DNA of 64,000 bases from Mycobacterium sp. 852014-50255_SCH5639931 (GCF_001665605.1 NZ_LZSV01000022.1:53582-117581); one strand, 5' to 3'. Positions 1 to 8,659 are shown, counted from the first letter of the stretch. A program made the numbers and translations. Notes: generated by a model not told the origin, from the sequence alone.

Positions 1-270
1 GACGGCTGGGCACCCTTCAACGTGACCCTGCCTCAGGCGCGAGACTGGTTGAGCCGCTTCGATCTTCGATCCGATTTTGAGGTCGTCCTGCCGCCATCGA
101 CGGCACTGGATCCGATCAACGAGCCGGAACAAACCCGCGACGCCATCGGCGAGGCCGCCGCGCACGGCGCCACCAACGTGCCCGCCGTCTTCCGCCACAT
201 CTCGCTGCAGCATTACCTGGACAACCTGCAGGCGCTCGCCGAGCTGCAATCCCCCGGCGGCGCCGCGTGA
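1..270 (+). CDS. LLM-class F420-dependent oxidoreductase, C-terminal fragment
   Basis: This is the last 89 codons of a gene that enters from the left edge and is open in frame from base 1. The fragment begins DGWAPFN and ends with a helix-rich stretch (VFRHISLQHYLDNLQALAELQ region) typical of the C-terminus of luciferase-like flavin/F420 oxidoreductases. The stop codon overlaps the GTG start of the next gene by four bases, so the two are probably co-translated. Substrate cannot be inferred because the coenzyme-binding barrel is outside the window. Several other LLM genes lie in the next 8 kb, which supports the family call. Confidence 0.6.
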   Translation, partial: DGWAPFNVTLPQARDWLSRFDLRSDFEVVLPPSTALDPINEPEQTRDAIGEAAAHGATNVPAVFRHISLQHYLDNLQALAELQSPGGAA

Positions 271-1001
271 TCCGCGTCAGGGCAGGCATATTCAGCCTCA
301 CCGCCGCCGCGCCGGCCGACGACGACGGCAGCTATCTGCGTTGGCACCTGCTGGATCACATGCCGGAGCAGTATCAACTTCCCGGCATCGTGCACGGGTT
401 GCGCTGGATCGCCGACGGCGACTATCCCCAGCACCGACTGGCGGCCCGCGGCCCGCTGGGCGAGATTGGCAACGCGGTGCACTATCTGGTGAGCGACCCC
501 GTCGAGGAGACCTTCGACGACTTCGTCGCCCTCGGCCGCGCGCTGCGCGAGAACGGCCGCTTTCCCGTCGTCAGGCCGTCCCTGCAAGTTGCCGGCCTCC
601 GCTTGTTGCAATGGCACAGCGCCCCGCACGCGCTCGTCTCCGCCGAGGTGGTGCCGTTCCGGCCGCACCGCGGCATCGTGCTGATCGTCGAAGAACCCGT
701 TGACGGACGCCGCCCGGACGGGTGGCTGCAGTGGTTGCATGCCGAGCACCACCCGGCGCTGCTCGGTGTGCCGGGCACGGCCGGCGCCTGGACATTCGGT
801 TCCAGCGCGGGCTGGAGCCGACTACCGCGGGGCTGGCGAACTGAGCACCAATACATTACCGTCGTCTACCTCGACGACGAGCCGCTGACCACGACCCGTG
901 CCCTGGCCCCCGTCATCGAAGAGCGGTGGCGAACGGGCGCGGTACGGCCCATCTTCGCCGGACCGCTGCGCAGCATGGTCAGTTGGGAAGCCTGGCGGTA
1001 A
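267..1001 (+). CDS. Two-domain EthD/DABB-like protein of unknown function
   Basis: The 244-residue protein starts at a GTG that overlaps the upstream stop (GTGA). It appears to contain two dimeric alpha/beta-barrel-like halves. Each has a WHLxDHxPEQ or WLxAEHHPALL helix followed by a PG turn and a G-(L/A)-RW strand, at about residues 25-50 and 150-180. EthD/DABB proteins are small enzymes or accessory proteins of aromatic, steroid or polyketide metabolism. The coupling to an LLM oxidoreductase suggests an oxidation step on the same substrate. No signal peptide or membrane segment is seen. The family call is tentative, based on motif resemblance only. Confidence 0.5.
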   Translation: MIRVRAGIFSLTAAAPADDDGSYLRWHLLDHMPEQYQLPGIVHGLRWIADGDYPQHRLAARGPLGEIGNAVHYLVSDPVEETFDDFVALGRALRENGRFPVVRPSLQVAGLRLLQWHSAPHALVSAEVVPFRPHRGIVLIVEEPVDGRRPDGWLQWLHAEHHPALLGVPGTAGAWTFGSSAGWSRLPRGWRTEHQYITVVYLDDEPLTTTRALAPVIEERWRTGAVRPIFAGPLRSMVSWEAWR

Positions 1002-1085
1002 ACCCCCCGGTTGACTGGTCGCCAGAGAAATGAGACCTTCCCGAAACGAAGGGAACCTATCGTCCTCGCTGACAACGGAGGTGAG

Positions 1086-1580
1086 ATGACCAATCGGTGT
1101 GTCCTCGCGGCCGCCGGGATCGTTCTGGCGGCCGGTCTGTCCGGCTGTTCGGACAAGGGCGGCCAGCCGGCGTCCGCCCCGAGTTCGAGCCCGGTTGCTG
1201 TGACCACGACCGTCATGATCGACGGGAACAAACACACCATGACCAAGGCGGTCAGCTGCGCCAGTTCGGCGGCGCAACCGAACGCGTCGCCACCGGAATC
1301 CGGGGATTTGACCACCCGCATCACCGTGCACGACGACACGGCGTCTGTGTCGCTGGCCCTGTCCGACGAGAAGCCGCCCATGGTGGACGGATTCGCGATT
1401 TCACTGACGCTGGCCAACGGTCAGTACCAACTGCCCTACCAGTCGACCAAGTCGGCCACCCAGGTCCAGGCAACCAAGGAGGGCAAGAGCTACACGGTCA
1501 CCGGAACCGGCGAGGCGACAACGCCCGGCCAAAGCGGCACGCGCCCGGTGACTTTCGGGGTGCACGTCACCTGTCCGTAA
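1086..1580 (+). CDS. LpqH-family (19 kDa antigen-like) lipoprotein
   Basis: A 164-residue predicted lipoprotein exported by Sec and lipidated at Cys. The signal peptide ends in a LSGC lipobox at residues 18-21, followed by a Ser/Pro linker. The mature domain follows the LpqH pattern: a VxIDG strand, a first Cys (VSCASS), a TGTGEA strand near the end and a terminal HVTCP Cys, probably forming a disulfide. I chose ATG 1086 over an upstream in-frame start because GGAGGTGAG sits just before it and the signal peptide begins there. LpqH-type proteins are abundant mycobacterial cell-envelope antigens. The gene stands alone between the upstream pair and the hydrolase. Confidence 0.85.
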   Translation: MTNRCVLAAAGIVLAAGLSGCSDKGGQPASAPSSSPVAVTTTVMIDGNKHTMTKAVSCASSAAQPNASPPESGDLTTRITVHDDTASVSLALSDEKPPMVDGFAISLTLANGQYQLPYQSTKSATQVQATKEGKSYTVTGTGEATTPGQSGTRPVTFGVHVTCP

Positions 1581-1635
1581 CTGCAGTGCCGCGGAAACGG
1601 TTGTCTACCGTCGTCGCCTCTGCGATGCTGGCAGC

Positions 1636-2625
1636 TTGGACATCTTCGCGGAGTGGCAAACCGGCGGCACTGAACTGCGTTGGCGGTCAACGACCGCCGC
1701 CAACGATGCGCACGAAGTCGCGGTGTTCAGTCGCCGCTGCGGCACACCCGGCGCCCCCGCCCTGGTCCTCGTGCACGGCTTCCCGACGTCGAGCATCGAC
1801 TATTTCGCCTTGGCCGCTGAATTGGGTTCCGAGTTCGACATCTACCTGCTGGACTTCCCGGGTTACGGCCTGTCCGACAAGCCGGCCGAGCCGTATGTGT
1901 ATTCGCTCTACGACGACGCGCGTCTGCTTGTCTACGCGATCACCCAGGTGTGGAATCTGACCGAATACCGCATGCTCACCCACGATCGCGGCAGCAGCGT
2001 CGGCATGATCGCACTGGAGATGCTGGCCGCCCTGGATCCGCCGGCCGCGCCCGTCGACCTCATCGTGACGAACGCCAACATCTACCTACCGCTGTCCAAC
2101 CTCACCGCATTCCAGACCGCGCTGCTTGACCCCGCGACCGGTAGGCCCACCGCGGAGGCGACGACGCCGGAGTTGCTGGCGGCGGGTCTGGGAGCCAGCA
2201 CCTTTATGCCGCGGCGGACAACCGACGACCCGGAGATCGCCGCGCTGGCCAAGTGCTTCGCCCACAACGACGGAATCCGCGTGCTGCCCGACACCATCCA
2301 ATACCTGCACGAGCGTGCCGCGGACGAAACAGGTTGGCTGGAGGCACTTTCCAAGAGCCCGGTCAACACCACCCTGGTGTGGGGGCTGCATGACAACGTC
2401 GCGCCGCTGCGTGTCCCCAATCACGTCTGGCAGACGTATCTGAAGAACAAGCCCGGCCGCAACCGCTATTGGGTGGTGCCCGGCGCCGACCACTACCTGC
2501 AATGCGACGCGCCCGGCCAACTGGCCGAGATTGTTCGGCTCACGGCCCAGGGCGGCGACATTCCGCTGCAGACACTCGGCAACCAGCCCGACGGCGCGGT
2601 GTTGGTCGACCAAAGCGCCTCCTAG
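1636..2625 (+). CDS. Alpha/beta hydrolase, epoxide hydrolase/haloalkane dehalogenase-like
   Basis: A 329-residue alpha/beta hydrolase. The oxyanion-hole HGFPTSS motif lies at about residue 48, a DFPGYGLSDKP strand-loop follows, and the nucleophile elbow reads THDRGSS, with Asp rather than Ser as the likely nucleophile. A GADHY motif near residue 290 supplies the catalytic His. An Asp nucleophile is the mark of epoxide hydrolases and haloalkane dehalogenases, but the usual Trp after the Asp is Arg here, so I expect hydrolysis of an ester-like covalent intermediate without halide binding. The start is a TTG at 1636; no better in-frame start was found and no strong Shine-Dalgarno site precedes it. 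Confidence 0.8.
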   Translation: MDIFAEWQTGGTELRWRSTTAANDAHEVAVFSRRCGTPGAPALVLVHGFPTSSIDYFALAAELGSEFDIYLLDFPGYGLSDKPAEPYVYSLYDDARLLVYAITQVWNLTEYRMLTHDRGSSVGMIALEMLAALDPPAAPVDLIVTNANIYLPLSNLTAFQTALLDPATGRPTAEATTPELLAAGLGASTFMPRRTTDDPEIAALAKCFAHNDGIRVLPDTIQYLHERAADETGWLEALSKSPVNTTLVWGLHDNVAPLRVPNHVWQTYLKNKPGRNRYWVVPGADHYLQCDAPGQLAEIVRLTAQGGDIPLQTLGNQPDGAVLVDQSAS

Positions 2626-2670
2626 CCCGGCCGCCCGAGTGCCCGGCTAGCCGCACACTCAAGCTCGAGT

Positions 2671-2686
2671 GCCCGGCTGGCCGGGC
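2671..2686. terminator. GC hairpin between convergent genes
   Basis: GCCCGG-CTGG-CCGGGC forms a 6-bp stem with a 4-base loop between the convergent hydrolase and P450 genes. A partial second copy of the same CGAGTGCCCGGCT sequence begins at 2637. There is no U tract, as is usual in mycobacteria, so termination is inferred. Confidence 0.4.
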
Positions 2687-2712
2687 ACCCTCAGCGGGCC
2701 GGGCCAGCAGCG

Positions 2713-3915
2713 TCAGCCGGTGACGACGGGCAGGCGCGCCCACCCCCGCACGCTCGCGGTGTGCGCTCGCTGGGCGTTGGCGTAGTCGACTTCCCAGTCG
2801 GGCCAGCGCTTGAGGACCTCTTCGAGGGCCACGCGACCCTCCATCCGGGCCAGCGCGGAGCCCAGGCAGAAGTGCAGGCCTTGCCCGAAACTCAGGTGGC
2901 TGCCACCGCGGTGGATGTCATAACGGTCCGGATCCGTGAAGTGCCGATCATCTCGGTTGGCAGAACCGTTGAGCAGCAACATGTACGAGCCCTCGGGCAC
3001 CACCCGACCGTAGAGCTCGGCGTCCTGCGCCACATAGCGGGCCTGCACCGGCGAGGGCGGCTCGTAGCGCAGCGTCTCCTCCACCGCGCCGGGGATCAGG
3101 GACGGGTCGGCGACCAGTTCGCGGCGCTGATCCGGGTGATCGGACAGCAGCTGTCCCATGAAGCCGATCAGCCGGGCCGTGGTCTCGTTCCCGGCACCGG
3201 CGATCATGGCGGTGTAGGCCAGCACCTCGGTCCGCGACAGGGGCCGCCGGGTGCCGCCCGGTTCCTCGATCTCGGCCCGCAGCAGGTCGGTCATCAGGTC
3301 ATCGGAGGGGTGATCGGCCCGCCATTCGATGTACTCGGCGAACACCACGATGCTCTCCTCGAACAGCTTCGCGTTGACCGCGGCGGGGTCGCGCTCCTCG
3401 GACAACTCGATGTACGCCCCGCCGCGATCGCGAATCTTGGCCTGATCCTGCTCGGGAATGCCCAACAGGTAACCGATGGTCCGCATCGGCATCATCGCCC
3501 CGAGATCGGCGATGAAGTCGAAGCCGCCGGCACCGATCAGCGGATCCAGCTCGCGGACGCAGAAGTCGCGCACCAGGCTCTCCACGGCCAGCATGCGCCG
3601 CGGCGTGAAGACACGGGACAGCAGGCGGCGGTGCAGGTCGTGCAGCGGCGGGTCTTCGAACAACAGAATGCCCGGTGGCACTTCGATATTGGCGAACAAG
3701 ATGTCGGCCGTGGTCCCGCGGCCGGATCGGTAGGTCTGCCAGTTCGGCAGCTCGCGCGCCACGTCGTCGTACCGGCTCAGCGCGAAGAAGTTGTACTTCT
3801 CGTTGTAGTACAGCGGCGCTTCGTCGCGCATGCGCTTCCACACCGGGTACGGGTTGTCGTCGATATCGGAGTCGAACGGGTCGTAGTACAAGTCGATCGT
3901 GCTGGTGCCGGCCAT
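2713..3915 (-). CDS. Cytochrome P450
   Basis: A complete 400-residue soluble bacterial P450 monooxygenase. The I-helix oxygen-activation motif is AGAGNETTAR, the K-helix ExxR is EETLR, and the heme-binding loop is SFGQGLHFCLG with Cys350 as axial ligand. The ATG is preceded by a 15-base gap from the upstream TetR gene, so the two form a minus-strand operon. The substrate is unknown. The neighbouring F420 enzymes, dehydrogenases and AveC-like protein suggest modification or breakdown of a polyketide- or terpenoid-like molecule. No ferredoxin gene is adjacent, so electrons must come from elsewhere in the genome. Confidence 0.95.
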   Translation of the reverse strand: MAGTSTIDLYYDPFDSDIDDNPYPVWKRMRDEAPLYYNEKYNFFALSRYDDVARELPNWQTYRSGRGTTADILFANIEVPPGILLFEDPPLHDLHRRLLSRVFTPRRMLAVESLVRDFCVRELDPLIGAGGFDFIADLGAMMPMRTIGYLLGIPEQDQAKIRDRGGAYIELSEERDPAAVNAKLFEESIVVFAEYIEWRADHPSDDLMTDLLRAEIEEPGGTRRPLSRTEVLAYTAMIAGAGNETTARLIGFMGQLLSDHPDQRRELVADPSLIPGAVEETLRYEPPSPVQARYVAQDAELYGRVVPEGSYMLLLNGSANRDDRHFTDPDRYDIHRGGSHLSFGQGLHFCLGSALARMEGRVALEEVLKRWPDWEVDYANAQRAHTASVRGWARLPVVTG

Positions 3916-3930
3916 TGTCAGTCCCTTCGC

Positions 3931-4596
3931 TCAGTCGTTTCGGTGTAGGAAGCCATGCAGGATCGCCTGGGTGAGTTCTTCGACGATCACCTCTCGAGAT
4001 GGCGGCTTGGCGCCGAAGTAGGTGGAGCGCAACGCGGCCATGCCGGCGATCATTGCCACCGTCGAGTGAGCGGGCAGGTCGGGATGGTCCGACCGCAGTC
4101 CCCGCAGATGCATGCCCTCCGCGCTGATCTCCCCGAGCGCCGTGATCGCCCGTCTGATATCGGCGACGCCGGCGTCGGCCTTCTCTTCCTCGCTGAGTGC
4201 CTCCGACGCCATCAGCGTCAGCAGCAGACCCTGGTGTTCGACGAAGACGTCGTAGAGCTGTCCGACGAAATGTCGGGCCAGCTCTTGCTCGTCGGTCTCC
4301 TCGGGGACCACCGATTGCCAGGTCCGGCCGAACTCGGCGACGAAGTCGGTAAACGGCTGGACGAGCGCCTCGCGGAACAGCGCCGCCTTCGAACCGAAGT
4401 GACGGAACAACAGATGCTCGGTAACGCCTGCGGCCTGGGCGATTTCACGCGTGGTCGTGCTGCGGTAGTCCTGGCGGGCGAAGCGCGCCCGGGCGCTGTC
4501 GAGCAGCAGCTTGCGCGGAGCGCCACGCGGTCGGCGGTTCGCCGGGGGCGGCGCTTCCGCCGCGGCGGGTTTCGTGCTGGGTGGCCGCTGGGGCAC
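3931..4596 (-). CDS. TetR/AcrR family repressor
   Basis: The DNA-binding helix-turn-helix is near the N-terminus (STTTREIAQAAGVTEHLLFRHFGSK region), followed by a helical ligand-binding domain. I chose the GTG at 4596 because GAGGAG lies seven bases upstream. A longer reading from a GTG at 4644 would run through the palindrome at 4633-4648. The N-terminal extension before the HTH is Pro/Ala/Arg-rich. It is probably autoregulatory and controls both the P450 downstream and the divergent AveC-like pair through the 16-bp palindrome, and possibly the second divergent promoter at 8660-8875. The inducer is unknown. Confidence 0.88.
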   Translation of the reverse strand: MPQRPPSTKPAAAEAPPPANRRPRGAPRKLLLDSARARFARQDYRSTTTREIAQAAGVTEHLLFRHFGSKAALFREALVQPFTDFVAEFGRTWQSVVPEETDEQELARHFVGQLYDVFVEHQGLLLTLMASEALSEEEKADAGVADIRRAITALGEISAEGMHLRGLRSDHPDLPAHSTVAMIAGMAALRSTYFGAKPPSREVIVEELTQAILHGFLHRND

Positions 4597-4632
4597 GGTT
4601 TCGCTCCTCGCCCGATTGTTGACTGTCTTTAG

Positions 4633-4648
4633 GATAGTGTGCACTATC
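4633..4648. promoter_or_regulatory. Probable TetR operator, copy 1
   Basis: GATAGTGTGCACTATC is an inverted repeat with perfect 7-bp arms around a TG centre, in the divergent promoter between the TetR/P450 operon and the microprotein/AveC-like operon. It is 37 bases upstream of the TetR start and 32 upstream of the microprotein start. A close relative occurs at 8739-8754. Confidence 0.7.
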
Positions 4649-4679
4649 TAATGAGTCGAGCGTAGGAAGGGGTGCGACC

Positions 4680-4790
4680 GTGGGCGCCGTCATCATGCTG
4701 GGCACGCTGTTCGGGCTGATCGTCCTCATATTCGGGCTGGTGTTGCGCTTCGACCCGCAGGCCCGCCGGGCTCAAGGACACGATCGGTGA
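4680..4790 (+). CDS. 36-residue single-span membrane microprotein
   Basis: A small open frame from GTG 4680, preceded by AGGAAGG at 4664-4670. It encodes one hydrophobic helix (about residues 2-22, rich in Leu, Ile, Val, Phe and Gly) followed by a basic, cytoplasm-favouring tail (LRFDPQARRAQGHDR). Its TGA overlaps the GTG start of the AveC-like gene by four bases, which argues for translation and coupling. It may be a small subunit or stabiliser of the AveC-like membrane protein; that role is inference from position only. I do not recognise a family. Confidence 0.6.
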   Translation: MGAVIMLGTLFGLIVLIFGLVLRFDPQARRAQGHDR

Positions 4791-5572
4791 GCTCCCAGAT
4801 GACGCCCGTGATGCAGGCGGCGAGTGCCTTCGCGCTCGTCGGGGGCATCGGGTTCACCGCCCTCGGCGTGTACCTCAGCGTTCGGCGGCGCCGCCTCCAC
4901 CCCCTCCTGCTGCTGTGCATCTCGGCGATGTCGTTTTCGTGGATCGAGGCCCCCTATGACTGGGCGATGTACGCGCAGTTCCCGCCGGCAATCCCCCGCA
5001 TGCCGTCGTGGTGGCCGCTGAACGTGACGTGGGGTGGACTGCCGTTGTTCGTTCCCGTCGGCTACATCTCCTACTTCGTGCTGCCAGCCGTGACGGGCAC
5101 GGCGCTCGGGCGATGGTTGAGCGGTCGGTTCGGATGGCGAAGGCCCCCAACGTTGTTGGTGGTTGGTCTTGTCGTCGGCTTCTGCTGGGCGCTGTTCTTC
5201 AACGGGTTCCTCGGCGCCAAGCTCGGCGTGTTCTACTACGGCCGGGTCATCCCCGGGCTGGCGATCCGCGAGGGCACCGTGCATCAGTACCCGCTGTACG
5301 ACTCCCTCGCGATGGCCATCCAGATGATGGTCTTCACCTATCTGCTGGGCCGCACCGACCCGCAAGGACGAAACGTCATCGAGATGTGGGCCGAGAACAG
5401 GGCGAAGAGCCGCCTGGGTTCGTCGCTGCTGTCCGTCGTCGCTGTGGTCGTCGTCGGAAACGTCCTCTATGGCGCGGTTTTCGCGCCGCACCTCGTCACG
5501 AAGCTGGGCGGCTGGGTGACCGCGGGACCGACGGAGCAGTTGTTTCCGGGCGTGCCGAATCAACCCGAGTAG
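4787..5572 (+). CDS. AveC-like (spirocyclase family) integral membrane protein
   Basis: A 261-residue protein with about seven hydrophobic segments. The family-typical loop after the second span reads WIEAPYDWAMYAQFPP, followed by MPSWWPLNVTWGG. These Trp/Pro-rich motifs recall the AveC_like family, named after the avermectin spiroketal cyclase/dehydratase. Mycobacterial members have no established substrate. The GTG start overlaps the microprotein stop. It is divergent from TetR and P450 and shares their palindrome, so it is probably co-regulated with them. The catalytic role is inferred only from family membership, which I recognise from memory of the motif. Confidence 0.75.
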   Translation: MSSQMTPVMQAASAFALVGGIGFTALGVYLSVRRRRLHPLLLLCISAMSFSWIEAPYDWAMYAQFPPAIPRMPSWWPLNVTWGGLPLFVPVGYISYFVLPAVTGTALGRWLSGRFGWRRPPTLLVVGLVVGFCWALFFNGFLGAKLGVFYYGRVIPGLAIREGTVHQYPLYDSLAMAIQMMVFTYLLGRTDPQGRNVIEMWAENRAKSRLGSSLLSVVAVVVVGNVLYGAVFAPHLVTKLGGWVTAGPTEQLFPGVPNQPE

Positions 5573-5588
5573 TTACTTGCCCCGGCGG

Positions 5589-6563
5589 TCACCCAAGAGC
5601 CTCGGGCAGCACAACCTCTCCCACGCGCTTGAGATACGACCACGCGACGTCCGGTGGCAGCCCGCCGCACAGCGGTGACAGGTTGAGGACCTGGCCGGCG
5701 CGGACCCGCGAGATCGCCTCGGGGACAGAGATAATCACGTGTGATGTCCCGGTCGCACGCAGCTCGTCCACGGTGTTGACGTGGCTGAATCCCGCCGTCG
5801 TCTCGTCCCCGGGGTTCCACGCGGCATAGGTGCGCACATCGTGCAGCAGGTGCTCGCCGATCTCTTTCCACGCCTGCTCCACGTCGTCGGCGACGAAGAC
5901 GACCGAGGGCGTGTCGCGGTCGGGAAAGAAGGTGGGCCCGGGCTGGTGGCCGTGCTCCCGGCAGGCCTCTTCGTAGGCTTCCTGCATGCCTGGTGCGTTG
6001 GCGTTGCCCAGCATGCCCAGGCCATACCTGCCGGCCCGGCGGGCCGCTGCCAACGTTCCGCCGCCCCACATCAGTGCCGGCCCGCCGGGAGTCAGCGGAC
6101 GCGGTGTGACGGTGATCCGCCTTCCGTCTTCGACGACGGTTTCACCGGCAAGCAGTCGCCGTAACAGCGCGAGTTTCTCGTCGCAGAGGCGGCCACGCGT
6201 CTTGATCGGCACACCGAAGTGCTCGAACTCCTCGGGCCGATAGCCCAACGCCAGGATGTAGGACGCCCGCCCGTTGCTGATGATGTCGAGGACCGCCATG
6301 TCCTCGGCGAGACGCACGGTTTCGTAGAACGGAAGAATCAGGATCAGGCTCAGCGCCAGACGCTGCGTTCGCCCGGCCACGGCCGAGGCCAGCAGAAGCG
6401 GTGACGGCAGGTAGCCGTCCTCCGACCCGTGATGCTCGCACAGCACAGCGGCCAGACCGCCGTGTTCCTCGGCCCAGGCGCACATTTCGGGTGCCGCGGC
6501 GTACAGATCGGTTGGGGGCGCGGCCCATTCGGGATCGCGCATGTCGAAGCGCAGCGTGTACAC
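5589..6563 (-). CDS. LLM-class F420-dependent oxidoreductase
   Basis: A full-length (324 aa) luciferase-like TIM-barrel oxidoreductase expected to use F420 or FMN in the cytoplasm. The N-terminus carries EHHGSEDGYLPSP, the typical active-site loop of this group, followed by LAEDMAVLDIISNGR and GYRPEEFEHFG. It is the last gene of a three-gene minus operon with the DapB-like and LLM genes upstream, separated by 45 bases from the former. It is paralogous to the gene at 7682-8659: both share the R(F)DMR start and the PLCGG(L/I)(P/A)PDVAW C-terminal motif. Confidence 0.88.
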   Translation of the reverse strand: MYTLRFDMRDPEWAAPPTDLYAAAPEMCAWAEEHGGLAAVLCEHHGSEDGYLPSPLLLASAVAGRTQRLALSLILILPFYETVRLAEDMAVLDIISNGRASYILALGYRPEEFEHFGVPIKTRGRLCDEKLALLRRLLAGETVVEDGRRITVTPRPLTPGGPALMWGGGTLAAARRAGRYGLGMLGNANAPGMQEAYEEACREHGHQPGPTFFPDRDTPSVVFVADDVEQAWKEIGEHLLHDVRTYAAWNPGDETTAGFSHVNTVDELRATGTSHVIISVPEAISRVRAGQVLNLSPLCGGLPPDVAWSYLKRVGEVVLPEALG

Positions 6564-6608
6564 GGCAAACTCCTAGGTGGCCTAATCTTGGTGATGCACG
6601 TTACACGC

Positions 6609-7670
6609 TCAGTCGAAGGCGTAAAGCGGCAGCGTCGTGGGAATGTCCAATGAGCTCAGCAGGCCCGGGCGCGCGTCGACGACATAGGGAATGGCATTGA
6701 CCACCCGCATGGCCGTCGACGCCATCGCGGCGTGCCCGGCGCCGTGGCCTTCGGCATCGCCGAGCGTCATCACGCAGTGGATGTCGGGATCGCCGTCGAT
6801 GTCCACGCGATAGGTCGCGTCGAACTCCGAGGTGGGCCAGTCGGGCGCGACGTCGCGGGCCATTCGGATCACGTGTTCGATCACGATCGCCTCGCGGCCG
6901 TTGACCACCCCGGCGGCCCGGGTCCGCACGGCACCGCAGGTGTCCGCCTCGATGGTGCCGAACGCCACCTCGATGTCGCGCTCGGTCAACCGGCGGTCGA
7001 GCGAACCGCGCACCTGCTCCACCTCGACCCGAAGACCCTCGGCGATCAGGTATATCGGTGCCTGCCAGGCCATCTCGATGAAGCCGGGAGTCTTCAGCAT
7101 CGGCTCGAAATCCAGCGGCCGGCCGAAGCCCATCCCGTCCATCATGACGTCGGCCACCGGGTAGTGATCGTTGAGCGCGACCTCGCTGGCCGTGATGGTG
7201 CGGATGTTCTTGGACTGCGTCGTCATCAGCAGGGCGAGCTGGTCGGAGGCGAACCCGGGAAAGATGCCGGAAACGTAGAACGAGGCGCCGCCGGCCTTGG
7301 CCGCCACCTCGAGTTGGTCACGCCAGTCGGGGGCGAAATACGACGGCGGATGCACCAGGCTCGTCGAGGACGTCGACACAACGTTGATGCCGGCCCCCAG
7401 CAGCCGCAGGTAGTCGGGCACGGCCGCACCGTCGCGTTCGGGGCCGCTGGCCGCGAACACCACGCAGTCGGGCGACAAAGCCATCAGCGCATCGGCGTCG
7501 TTGGTGGCCGCCACGCCCAGCGGCTCGCCACCGGCCAATTCGCCCGCGTCCCTGCCGACCTTGTCGCTCGAATGTACCCACACGCCAACGAGTTCCAAAT
7601 CCGGCCGACGCCTGATGGCATCGATGGCGATCGAGCCGACTCCCCCGGTGGACCACACGACAACACGCAT
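6609..7670 (-). CDS. NAD(P)-dependent DapB-like (amine/diaminopentanoate dehydrogenase family) dehydrogenase
   Basis: A 353-residue Rossmann-fold dehydrogenase. The N-terminal nucleotide-binding motif is VVVWSTGGVGS, followed by GVWVHSSDKVGRDAGEL and a DCVVFAASGPER strand. The C-terminal half has the TCGAVRTRAAGVVNGR block of the DAP_DH_C-type family, often annotated as dihydrodipicolinate reductase-like. I chose ATG 7670 because AAGGAG overlaps the upstream stop at a good spacing; an ATG two codons earlier lies too close. The gap to the upstream LLM gene is 11 bases. It is a paralogue of the divergent gene at 8876. The substrate, probably an amine or keto compound, is unknown. Confidence 0.82.
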   Translation of the reverse strand: MRVVVWSTGGVGSIAIDAIRRRPDLELVGVWVHSSDKVGRDAGELAGGEPLGVAATNDADALMALSPDCVVFAASGPERDGAAVPDYLRLLGAGINVVSTSSTSLVHPPSYFAPDWRDQLEVAAKAGGASFYVSGIFPGFASDQLALLMTTQSKNIRTITASEVALNDHYPVADVMMDGMGFGRPLDFEPMLKTPGFIEMAWQAPIYLIAEGLRVEVEQVRGSLDRRLTERDIEVAFGTIEADTCGAVRTRAAGVVNGREAIVIEHVIRMARDVAPDWPTSEFDATYRVDIDGDPDIHCVMTLGDAEGHGAGHAAMASTAMRVVNAIPYVVDARPGLLSSLDIPTTLPLYAFD

Positions 7671-7681
7671 CAGCATTCTCC

Positions 7682-8659
7682 TTACTGGACGTGTGCCCGC
7701 GCGGCGGCGGCCGCCGCGCGCTCTAGGTACGGCCACGCAACGTCGGGCGCGATGCCACCGCACAGCGGGTGCAGTGGCAACGGCCGGCCGCCGCGCACGT
7801 AGTCGGTCGCCTCGTCCGAGGTCAATATGCGGTACGGGCCGCGCTCTTCGCGCAGAGCCGCGACGCTGTCGGCGCGTGTGATGCTCGCGACGGAATCGTC
7901 CCGGGGCCGGTAGGAGGCCGCCATCACGGCGTCGTGCAGCAGGTGGGGCCCCAGCACATCCCACGCCTCATTCACGTCGTCAGCGACGAAAACCGCAGTG
8001 GGTGCGCCCGGGACGGGGAACTGGACGATCCCCGGCTCATGTCCGTGCGCGCGGCACTGGGCTTCGTAGAACTCCTTCAGGCCCGGCCACTCCGTCTGGG
8101 AGACGAACCCGAGGCCGTAGCGCCCGGCCCGACGGGCGGCGGCCTCGCTGCCGCCGGCGATCAGCATCATCGGTCCACCGGGTGAACCGCACGCCGGCGT
8201 GACACGGATTGTGCGACCGCGATATTCGACGGGCTCCCCGCGCACCAGCGGCCCGAGCACCGCCAACATCTCGTCGGCCGCGCGGCCGCGGGTGGCCATG
8301 TCGACGCCGAAGTGGTCGTACTCCTCGCGTCGATGCCCGACGCCGAACGCATACGACACCCGTCCCCGGCTGACCAGGTCGAGCACGCACATCTCTTCGG
8401 CGAGCCGGACGAGGTCCCACAACGGAATCGGCACGGCGGCAAGCAGGATCGCCAATGTGCGTGTCCTGGCCGCGATCGCCGCGGCCAACGTCAGCGGTGC
8501 GGGCAGGTGGCCGTCGTCGGTGCCGTGATGCTCGGAGAGCACGGCCAACACGCCGCCGCGGGATTCCGCCCACGCGCACATGTCGATGGCGGCCGCATAA
8601 AGGTCGGCGGCCGGCCCGGCCCCACTCGGCGCCCGCATATCGAACCGAAGGATGAACAT
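7682..8659 (-). CDS. LLM-class F420-dependent oxidoreductase
   Basis: A 325-residue luciferase-like oxidoreductase, first gene of the three-gene minus operon LLM / DapB-like / LLM. It has SEHHGTDDGHLPAP near residue 42, LAEEMCVLDLVSRGR and GHRREEYDHFG, the same positions as in its paralogue at 5589-6563. Its promoter region faces that of the second DapB-like gene, with the palindrome at 8739 between them, so it is probably under the same TetR as the P450 block. Two LLM genes with one dehydrogenase in an operon suggests successive oxidation steps. Confidence 0.88.
   Translation of the reverse strand: MFILRFDMRAPSGAGPAADLYAAAIDMCAWAESRGGVLAVLSEHHGTDDGHLPAPLTLAAAIAARTRTLAILLAAVPIPLWDLVRLAEEMCVLDLVSRGRVSYAFGVGHRREEYDHFGVDMATRGRAADEMLAVLGPLVRGEPVEYRGRTIRVTPACGSPGGPMMLIAGGSEAAARRAGRYGLGFVSQTEWPGLKEFYEAQCRAHGHEPGIVQFPVPGAPTAVFVADDVNEAWDVLGPHLLHDAVMAASYRPRDDSVASITRADSVAALREERGPYRILTSDEATDYVRGGRPLPLHPLCGGIAPDVAWPYLERAAAAAARAHVQ

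Noticed and set aside
2761..3948. A 395-codon open frame on the plus strand
   Set aside because: It is antisense to the well-supported P450. Its Arg/Gly/Val/His-rich composition is the usual shadow of high-GC coding sequence.
7671..7964. Upstream extension of the first DapB-like frame
   Set aside because: It overlaps the end of the LLM gene, is Arg-rich and lacks a ribosome site; AAGGAG supports ATG 7670 instead.
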